A stretch of 64,000 nt of DNA, from assembly GCF_018101125.2 (NCBI RefSeq), contig NZ_JAELVF020000001.1, positions 1,836,826 to 1,900,825 on the forward strand, read 5' to 3'. The DNA comes from Streptomyces tardus. Its GTDB lineage: Bacteria; Actinomycetota; Actinomycetes; Streptomycetales; Streptomycetaceae. The translations under genes were made by a program, and so were the position numbers. The notes under the pieces are model-generated. The model saw nothing but the letters and a program-made list of their open reading frames with translations, had not been told where the DNA came from and did not search any database. This document shows, in pieces, positions 58,182 through 64,000 of the stretch. Every line of letters begins with the position of its first letter. Positions within the stretch are counted from its first letter, which is position 1.

Positions 58182-60518
58182 TCAACCCCCCTCGGTGGCC
58201 GAGGAGTTGGCCGGAACGGTGAGCTTCTTGCCGTCCGAGAAGGTGACGGTCGACTCGGAGTCACCGTAGTTGTGCGCGGTGTACGTCTTGGTGCCACCGT
58301 TGTTGAACGCCGCCGCCGTCGGGCTGTCCGCCGTGACGGAGGTGTCCGGGGCGCCGGTCGACGCGAGGGTGTAGATCCAGTGGTACGTCTGGGCCCGCGA
58401 CATGCCCTCCTCGGGCTCGTACGCACCGCCGTCGGCGTCGTACAGCTCCTTGGCCGCGGCGGGGTCGCCGAGTGCCTGGAAGCTCCAGAGGATGTCGCGC
58501 CACTCCTCGGCCGGGCCGCCGTTCTCGCGCTCCATCTCGGCGATGTTGCGCTTGATCGCGTCGGGGTTGGCAGCCAGGTGCAGCGAACCGCCGGTCACCG
58601 GGAGGACGTTGATGCCGTGGATCTCCTCCGGGTTGGCGGTCCACCAGGTGCTGTACGCGCCGCCGCTGCCCCAGACCATGCCGAGAGTCTCGTGCTCGTA
58701 GTTCTCCGGGAAGACCTCCTGGTCGCCGTCGAACCAGTACTGACGGATCGACTCGGCCTCGGTGGTCAGCAGGTACACGCCGAGGTCGCGCAGCTCGGTG
58801 TCGCCGGTGGCGGAACCGAAGAGGATCAGGCCCGCGCTCATGTTGATCGACTCGGAGGAGGACTCCTGGTTGTTGCCCGCCGCGAAGCCCTGGTGGCCGG
58901 CGGCCCAGCTGTGGCCCGCGTACACGTCGAAGCCGCGCAGGAACGGGTACTTGGAGTCGTCGCGCTCGGGGCTGGCGGCGTCGCCGATCAGCTCCTTGAC
59001 CATCCCGCCCCACGCCGAGTCCTCGGCCCACGAGGAGTCGTACTGGGCGACGACGGCCGCAGCCATCACGTAGTACGAGTAGTGGAAGTGGTGGTCGTTC
59101 AGCTCGGCGTCACTGCCGTAGGAGGCGGGGTAGCCGGTGAGGGTCTTCCAGTCCGAGTCGTAGGAGAACTCGGCGGCGCCACCTGCGGTGAACCACTCCT
59201 CCAGCCGCTCCTTCATCGCGGCGAGCATCTTGTCGCGCGACTCGGTCTCGCCGGCCTGGTCGGCGATGCCGACCAACTGGCCCAGCTTTCCGAGGGCCTT
59301 GCCGGTCCAGTAGGTGTCCTCGGCGCCGTTGAAGGGGTCGTCGGAGTCGGCGACCTCCTTGATGTGCTCGACGAGCTTGGCGTTGTCCACGCCGTCGCTC
59401 TTCGGCATCGTCGGCAGTACGCCGGTGACGTCCTGCGTGGTGCTGAAGGACCCGCCCTCGTGCACCTTCATCGTGCCGCGCGGGGAGACGTACTCGTAGT
59501 CGGTGAGCGTGTCGTCCGTGTGCATCCACTGGTGGCGGTAGAGCGCCTGGATGGTGCCGGTCTCCTCGCCCTCTCGGGCTTCGGTCTCCACCTTGTAGGT
59601 GGCCTTCATCTTGCCGCCGGGAGCGTCGTAGTCCCAGTCCACCTCGGAGCCGGTGACGAAGCTGAAGGCGTACTTGCGGAAGTCCTCCAGCGCGTCGGCG
59701 TTCGGGAGGAGGGCTACGGAGTAGTAGTCCTTGTCGCCCAGATCGGCGCTGATGGTGCTGCCGGAGACGTTCCAGTTCACACCGCTCGGCGCGAAGAGGC
59801 CGTAGCTGTTGCCGCCGATGGTCACGCCGAGCACGTTGCCGTCCTCGGTGAACACCTCGGGGGTGGAGGCGGTCTCGATCTCCGCCGCCCCGCCCTCGGC
59901 CTGCGCGTACACGTACGGGCTGCCGTGGCCGATGGTGGCGCGGAAGGTGCGGCTGTCGTCCGCCCAGTACGGGGTGACGGTCCAGTCCGACCAGCCGTCG
60001 GCCTTGGTGTCGGGCGAGTTCAGGCCGGCGACTCCGAGAGTCAGGTCGGCCTTGTGCGCGTACTCGTACTGGCGGCCCTCGCCGACGATCGCGGCCTCGG
60101 TCGGGTGGCCGACCTCCAGACCGCCGGAGACCGCCTGGTAGGTGGCCGGGTGCGCGTACATCGGCTGCGAGTGCGGCACCTCGGGGTCGCGCTTGAACAC
60201 CAGCGAGGACCACCAGTCGTTGGTGGGCACGGGCTGGTCGGCGACGCGCTCGGTGAGCTGCGGCTTGAGCGGGTTGCCCGCGCTGTCCTCGGGCCCCTTG
60301 GTGCCCTCGGGCCGGGTGTCGGAGTAGCTGCCCTGTCCGACCGGTACCTCGGCGGCTGCGTTCGCCGAGCCCGGAAGGAGGCTGACGCCTGCGACGGCCG
60401 TCGCGGCGGCGGTCACCATCAGCGCGACGCGTCGCGCGGGACGGGCCCGTCGGGAGCTCTGGCGTGCCGGACCGTCGCTGCTGGGCGTGCCGGGCGGTTG
60501 TGGTCTCACGTGTCGCAC
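58182..60518 (-). CDS. secreted GH81 endo-beta-1,3-glucanase
   Basis: A 778-aa protein. N-terminal signal with twin-arginine-like basic stretch (RRARPARRVALMVTAAATAVAGVSLLPGSANA). The GH81 domain shows QPVPTNDWWSSLVF near the start, LNDHHFHYSYYVMAAAVV, and the catalytic-region AGHSWAAG ... NNQESSSESINMSAGLILFG. The last about 75 residues form a small beta domain. It hydrolyses beta-1,3-glucan endo-wise, complementing GH64. GTG start at 60518; a second GTG three codons later is possible. Upstream palindrome at 60569 matches that of GH64. Confidence 0.9.
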   Translation of the reverse strand: MRHVRPQPPGTPSSDGPARQSSRRARPARRVALMVTAAATAVAGVSLLPGSANAAAEVPVGQGSYSDTRPEGTKGPEDSAGNPLKPQLTERVADQPVPTNDWWSSLVFKRDPEVPHSQPMYAHPATYQAVSGGLEVGHPTEAAIVGEGRQYEYAHKADLTLGVAGLNSPDTKADGWSDWTVTPYWADDSRTFRATIGHGSPYVYAQAEGGAAEIETASTPEVFTEDGNVLGVTIGGNSYGLFAPSGVNWNVSGSTISADLGDKDYYSVALLPNADALEDFRKYAFSFVTGSEVDWDYDAPGGKMKATYKVETEAREGEETGTIQALYRHQWMHTDDTLTDYEYVSPRGTMKVHEGGSFSTTQDVTGVLPTMPKSDGVDNAKLVEHIKEVADSDDPFNGAEDTYWTGKALGKLGQLVGIADQAGETESRDKMLAAMKERLEEWFTAGGAAEFSYDSDWKTLTGYPASYGSDAELNDHHFHYSYYVMAAAVVAQYDSSWAEDSAWGGMVKELIGDAASPERDDSKYPFLRGFDVYAGHSWAAGHQGFAAGNNQESSSESINMSAGLILFGSATGDTELRDLGVYLLTTEAESIRQYWFDGDQEVFPENYEHETLGMVWGSGGAYSTWWTANPEEIHGINVLPVTGGSLHLAANPDAIKRNIAEMERENGGPAEEWRDILWSFQALGDPAAAKELYDADGGAYEPEEGMSRAQTYHWIYTLASTGAPDTSVTADSPTAAAFNNGGTKTYTAHNYGDSESTVTFSDGKKLTVPANSSATEGG

Positions 60519-60920
60519 CTCGTGGCTGTGGGGAGAGGGAACGTCCGTTGGACGGGGGGTTCGTGGGGTTCTGAGAGCGCTCTCAGAAGTGAACTTGGTC
60601 TGAACCTAGAAGCAGGCAAAATCAGTGTCAATACTTCGCGCAGGGCTCGCGAACTCCGGTCAGTACCGGGTATATCCGCCCGGCCATTGCCGCCGAACAG
60701 CGCCGCGGGCAACCCGCACCACGGCGTACGCCCCTCGCCGACCGGTCAGAATGTGCCGCCAACTGGCCGCGGGTGTACGGTAGTTGTAGCTTCGTACGAT
60801 ATTCCCGCCCACGAATGCACGTTCGCGCCCCGGCGCACGCTGTACTCAGCACGAGGGCAACGAAGCCCTCCGGGGCGGTCACGGGCGCCCCCGCCGACAG
60901 CGAAGGGGCCCACCGGTCCA
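60519..60920. promoter_or_regulatory. divergent region of GH81 and the sigma-factor operon
   Basis: About 402 bp with no supported gene. It carries the LacI-type operator at 60569-60588 near the GH81 start. AT-rich elements such as AAAATCAGTGTCAAT (60618-60632) and TAGTTGTAGCTTCGTACGATA (60780-60800) may be promoter parts. Confidence 0.45.
60569..60588 (-). promoter_or_regulatory. 20-bp perfect LacI-family operator upstream of GH81
   Basis: TTCTGAGAGCGCTCTCAGAA is a perfect 20-bp palindrome, 51 bp upstream of the GH81 start codon. Its central 14 bp are identical to the palindrome upstream of the GH64 glucanase (35553-35566). Confidence 0.8.
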
Positions 60921-61046
60921 GTGAACATCGACCACGCTCACGACGCACTGCTGATCGTGATCGCCGCGCGTGTGTGCATCGGCGACGGCCGGCGGGAGCC
61001 GGTGCACCTGTGGCACACGCGAACGACACGGGAGGCGGAGCTGTGA
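60921..61046 (+). CDS. short ORF coupled to the ECF sigma gene (41 aa)
   Basis: GTG 60921 gives VNIDHAHDALLIVIAARVCIGD followed by a charged tail, and stops in a GTGA overlap with the sigma-factor start. The overlap and helical start make translation plausible. It may be a leader peptide or a small regulator. No family recognised; no strong ribosome binding site. Confidence 0.35.
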   Translation: MNIDHAHDALLIVIAARVCIGDGRREPVHLWHTRTTREAEL

Positions 61047-61618
61047 CCGAGGAGATCCCGCCGAGCGGCGGGCGGACCGCGCGGGCGACACTGCCCGCCC
61101 TGCTGCCCCTGGACTTCCGGGCGTTCCACCAGATGCAACGGCCCGCCTACGTGCGCTGGGCCGAGTACAAGCTGGGCAACCGGTCGGACGCCGAGGAGGC
61201 GGTCGACCAGGCCTTCGTCGAACTCGCCGAGAACTGGCCCCTCGTGCTCCGCCACGAGAAGCCCGCCGCCTACGCCTGGACGGTCGTCAAGCACCGCACC
61301 ATCGACGCCGGCCGGGCCGGCCGACGCCGCCGAGGGCTCATCGACACGGCCGCCTTCGAGACCGTGGCACTGCACCGAGCGACCGATCCTCTGGGGCAGC
61401 TGGAGGACAGCCTCGCCACCTACGCGGCCATCCGCTCGCTCCCCGAGCGCCAGCACGACGTCATCGTGCACCGTTACTGCCTGGGCCACTCCGTCTCCGA
61501 GACCGCCGACATCCTCGGCATCAGCGAGGCGGGAGTCCGCTCGACGGCCCGCTACGCCAAGAAGAACCTGGCCCGCGCCCTGCAGCAGGAAGGTGTGACC
61601 GATGGTCTCGCGGACTGA
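61043..61618 (+). CDS. ECF-type RNA polymerase sigma factor
   Basis: A 191-aa sigma-70-like factor. Region 2: FHQMQRPAYVRWAEYKLGNRSDAEEAVDQAFVELAENWP; region 4: SLPERQHDVIVHRYCLGHSVSETADILGISEAGVRSTARYAKKNLARAL. GTG 61043 follows GGAGGCGGAG. It overlaps the following 255-aa gene by 17 bases. No classical zinc anti-sigma gene is adjacent; the downstream helical protein could be a functional partner. Confidence 0.85.
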   Translation: MTEEIPPSGGRTARATLPALLPLDFRAFHQMQRPAYVRWAEYKLGNRSDAEEAVDQAFVELAENWPLVLRHEKPAAYAWTVVKHRTIDAGRAGRRRRGLIDTAAFETVALHRATDPLGQLEDSLATYAAIRSLPERQHDVIVHRYCLGHSVSETADILGISEAGVRSTARYAKKNLARALQQEGVTDGLAD

Positions 61619-62369
61619 CTGCGTGGAGCGCGCCCTCGCCGACGCCCGGCTGCGCCGACAGCCCTACTCGGCGACGGAGACGGACACCGCGGAGCTGCGC
61701 GTGGCCGCCCGGGTCGCCGACCGGATCCTGAACGGCACCCTGGACTTCGAGGAGCTGATGGCCCCCGACCGCGGTCGGGACGGCACCCCGCAACCGCCGG
61801 ACGAGCGCTCGGCGGACGCCCAACTCCGGGACATCTCCGCCGCGTTGGCCGGAGGCGGGGGCGCCCAGGCCGCCGAGGGCCTGCGCGCCCTGTGCCGGGT
61901 CGTCGTCGGTCGCGACGGCGCACCGCACGAGTTGCAGTGCTTCCTCGCCCAGCGCCTCCTGGAACCGGACGGCGCACGGGTGCTCGGCTGCGTACTGCAC
62001 CTCGCGGGCCGCGACAGCGCCCAGTTCTGGTGGCAGTTCGCAGCCGGCGCGGGCGACTGGATCGCCACGTACTGCCTCCGCCTCCACCACCTGTCGATGG
62101 GTGAGACGGTCGAGGCACGCTTCTGGGCCCGCCAGACCGCCTCGACCGATCTGCTCCGGGAAGCGGTCAACGACTGCGACGGCACCCTGCGCGTGCTCAG
62201 CGCCCTGTGCCGCGACCACCCCACCACCACCGCACTGGTCAACGCCCTGCTCGACTACGTCCCGGACGCGGTCACCTTCGAGGAGGAGTTCGACCTCCCA
62301 CTGCCGGACGCCGACTTCGCCGCCCACATAGAGCAGTTGGAGGAGAACCTCCCCGCGCGCGTCGCGTAG
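61602..62369 (+). CDS. helical protein coupled to the sigma factor (255 aa)
   Basis: No transmembrane helix and no recognised domain. Mostly helical with several charged and aromatic segments (DFEELMAPDR, DSAQFWWQFAAGAGDWIATYCLRLHHLSMGETVEARFWARQ, DVPD...VTFEEEFDLPLPDADF). It starts inside the sigma gene (17-base overlap), so stoichiometric production is likely. It might be a soluble anti-sigma or effector; this is inference from position. Confidence 0.6.
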   Translation: MVSRTDCVERALADARLRRQPYSATETDTAELRVAARVADRILNGTLDFEELMAPDRGRDGTPQPPDERSADAQLRDISAALAGGGGAQAAEGLRALCRVVVGRDGAPHELQCFLAQRLLEPDGARVLGCVLHLAGRDSAQFWWQFAAGAGDWIATYCLRLHHLSMGETVEARFWARQTASTDLLREAVNDCDGTLRVLSALCRDHPTTTALVNALLDYVPDAVTFEEEFDLPLPDADFAAHIEQLEENLPARVA

Positions 62370-62529
62370 TGCCCGCAGCCACGACGGGCGCCGCGGGTGA
62401 GGCGCCCGTCGTCCCTTCACCGCACCGAGGAACGACCGGTCGGTCGAGCAACTCCCGCTGACCGCACCGCAGTCGGCGACGGGCGGCACTCCCGCGTCCG
62501 GTCGCCGACCCGACGGAGGAGAAACCCGG

Positions 62530-62741
62530 ATGACGCAGGAAGACACGAAGACGACGACCGCAGCGGCGGAGCCCGGCCGGAGCTGGGCAGCGGCACCGCG
62601 ATCGAACAGCTGGTGCGCGCGGCCGAGGGCGACCTCGAACTCTCCGCGCTGCCGGGAGAGGTGGACGAGGGCGACAGCGAGATCGGCGTACATCCGCGGA
62701 CGGGCGCACCGCAGGTGACCTTCCTGCCGCCGACGGGATGA
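62530..62741 (+). pseudogene. small acidic peptide gene with a frame break
   Basis: ATG 62530 has an excellent ribosome binding site (GGAGGAGAAA) and starts MTQEDTKTTTAAAEPG. Near 62573 the frame is lost. One base back, the sequence continues PELGSGTAIEQLVRAAEGDL... EVDEGDSEIGVHPRTGAPQVTFLPPTG and stops at 62741. Restoring one base gives about 70 aa: an acidic, helical first half and a short Pro/Thr-rich end. It belongs to the ECF-sigma unit. Function unknown; length and layout recall RiPP precursors, but no modifying enzymes are adjacent. Confidence 0.45.
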
Positions 62742-63124
62742 ACTCCGCCTAACCCACGGGCCGGGGCACGGGCCGGGATCGGGCTGACCGGGCACGGACT
62801 GGGCTTGCCCGGACTGGCCTGGCCCGCGGGCCGGGCGGGGCGAACTCGCGCTGCGAGGCGGCCGGTTCGCCGTCCACAGCCGGTGGATATCTTTCAGCGC
62901 TTGCGCAAGCCGTCCCGGTGGACACGACTCCGTGGACACGACTCCGAGGCACCGGCCCGTGGAGCACGGCTCCGTCGACCCCGGCTAGGTGGCCGCCGGC
63001 TCGGTCTCCGCGGGTCCGATGGACTCGGGTCCGATGGACTCGGGCCCGATGGCCGCAGAAGCCCGATGGCCGCCGACTCGGTGAAGGCGGCGGAGGCGTG
63101 CGAGGTGAGCGCGCCCCTGCGGGC
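62742..63124. other. 383-bp repeat-rich spacer
   Basis: No gene is supported. It contains a 15-bp tandem repeat GGGTCCGATGGACTC (63012-63041, with a third partial copy to 63052), ACACGACTCCG-type repeats (62926-62952) and a GGGCTGACCGGGC/GGACTGGGC-rich segment at 62775-62835. Confidence 0.5.
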
Positions 63125-64000
63125 TCAGCGAGCGGCGGCGTCCGCACGGTCCAGCAGCTTCCGGCCCTGCCGCTCGGGGAACGGCCGGGCCAGCACCTCT
63201 CCGTCGCCGCTGCCGACGGACATCACCCCGACCAGCCTCCCCGTTCCCCGCTCGGAGTCCAGATCGCGCAGCCAGGGGCCGCCGCTCGCGCCCTGCGTCA
63301 GCTCGTCGCAACCGGTGAGCAGCAGGCCGCCGACGTTGGCGGTGTGCGCGGTCGCCTCGGTCAGCACCTCCACCTCGCCGGCACAACTGGCCAGCGGAGG
63401 ACGGCCGTTCGACGGGTTGACCGGGTAGCCCAGCGGCACGACCTCGCCCTCCCGGCCGATCGGCTCGAAGTCCAGCGTGTTCGCCCCGTAGGTGTCCCTG
63501 ATGCTGCGGCCGTCGCGCTTCTCGACCGTCACGAACGCGTAGTCGTACGGGAGTATCTCGGCGAGCGTCCGCTCGGCGTCCCAACCCGACGGGGTGTGGA
63601 AGGCCAGCACCCGCCACCCCTCGTCGAGCGCCTGCTGGGGTCCGACCCGGTCGTACTCGGGCGCGAACCAGGCCCGTACCGGTTCCCGCGGGCTGTCCGG
63701 TGCGGTGACGCAGTGGGCCGCCGTCGCCACCACACTGCCGCTGGGCGAGTCCACTATCGCGCCGGAGCAGGCGCCGTACTGCCCGTCCCCCAGCTCGGTG
63801 ACGAGTTTGCCGACCGTCGCCACCGTGCCGCCGCCGTGGGCGGGACGCGCCCGTGCCGCGGTCGCCTCGGCGGTCTCCACCAGCGCGGCTCGCGGTCCGG
63901 ACGCCACCAGCAGCCCCATGGCGGTGACACTCGCGAGAACCGCCACCACCGCCCGTCCCCGCCAACCGGCGCCCTGTGGGCCGCGCAACCCCCGCGGTCC
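63125..64000 (-). CDS. secreted trypsin-like serine protease (5' end may lie outside)
   Basis: At least 287 aa. Signal-like hydrophobic segment RAVVAVLASVTAMGLLVASG. Chymotrypsin-fold triad: His in SVVATAAHCVTA, Asp in LPYDYAFVTV, Ser in TQGASGGPWL. Cys pairs flank the active site (ACSGAIV / AHC, TGCDEL). Only a TTG codon at 63988 is available as a start in the window and the frame remains open to 64000, so the true start is probably just beyond. Secretion and proteolysis are predicted; substrate unknown. Confidence 0.85.
   Translation of the reverse strand, partial: GPRGLRGPQGAGWRGRAVVAVLASVTAMGLLVASGPRAALVETAEATAARARPAHGGGTVATVGKLVTELGDGQYGACSGAIVDSPSGSVVATAAHCVTAPDSPREPVRAWFAPEYDRVGPQQALDEGWRVLAFHTPSGWDAERTLAEILPYDYAFVTVEKRDGRSIRDTYGANTLDFEPIGREGEVVPLGYPVNPSNGRPPLASCAGEVEVLTEATAHTANVGGLLLTGCDELTQGASGGPWLRDLDSERGTGRLVGVMSVGSGDGEVLARPFPERQGRKLLDRADAAAR

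Noticed and set aside
58104..61046. 980-codon plus-strand frame opposite the GH81 gene
   Set aside because: Shadow of the GH81 gene. Only its last 41 codons, in the sigma upstream region, might be real and are reported separately.

Overview
This is high-GC DNA with frequent GTG starts, tightly overlapping operons and perfect GC-rich hairpins. The gene content points to a streptomycete. It includes a conservon (sensor kinase, Roadblock, DUF742, GTPase) followed by P450s, a mycothiol-dependent isomerase-type protein, a proteasome activator of the Bpa type, paired Ser/Thr kinases, and a branched-chain or pyruvate dehydrogenase operon. No integrase, transposase, rRNA, tRNA or CRISPR array was seen.

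Layout. 1-2 kb: end of an ABC-type exporter operon. 2-3.9 kb: thioredoxin/NHL-repeat protein. 4-7 kb: three coupled tiny genes divergent from an XRE regulator, Nudix, (frameshifted) small gene and methyltransferase set. 7.4-9.5 kb: broken alpha/beta hydrolase, GNAT, DoxX. 9.9-19.1 kb: a minus-strand, translationally coupled eight-gene RiPP cluster. It holds a 43-aa precursor, an MFS exporter, an arginase-fold UPF0489-like protein with a TPR tail, a B12-binding radical SAM enzyme, an MNIO (DUF692) enzyme, an unknown helical protein, a JmjC/cupin-type oxygenase and a TldD-type metalloprotease. 19.6-24 kb: nitrilase, mycothiol-type enzyme, MFS plus FCD-GntR regulator. 24-32 kb: divergent Ser/Thr kinases and the E1alpha/E1beta/E2 operon. 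32-43 kb: Bpa, surface protein, quinone oxidoreductase, GH64 glucanase, broken GT2, membrane protein, tandem UTRA regulators, flavodoxin, YrhK, GH25 lysozyme. 43.5-58 kb: PETase-like lipoprotein, conservon with two P450s, DedA, decayed ArsR-SRPBCC pair, siderophore-interacting protein, LuxR/TrmB-like regulator and a second P450 pair. 58-64 kb: GH81 glucanase, ECF sigma operon, secreted trypsin-like protease.

How genes work together. The RiPP operon encodes a complete route: leader-core peptide, four candidate modifying enzymes, a peptidase and an exporter. The sole Arg of the precursor lies in its C-terminal core, matching the predicted peptide arginase (Arg to ornithine). The combination of peptide arginase, MNIO, B12-rSAM and JmjC enzymes around one short precursor is not one I recognise and is the best candidate for an undescribed system. 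The two beta-1,3-glucanase genes (GH64 and GH81), 25 kb apart, carry the same 14-bp palindrome upstream and look like one LacI-type regulon. The two CYP157-like/CYP154-like P450 pairs lie 5 kb apart.

Caution. At least seven family-like genes are interrupted by small frame breaks, several at repeats: an 11-base C run, six CACCG units, and a 104-bp perfect palindrome. Some may be sequencing or assembly errors rather than biology.
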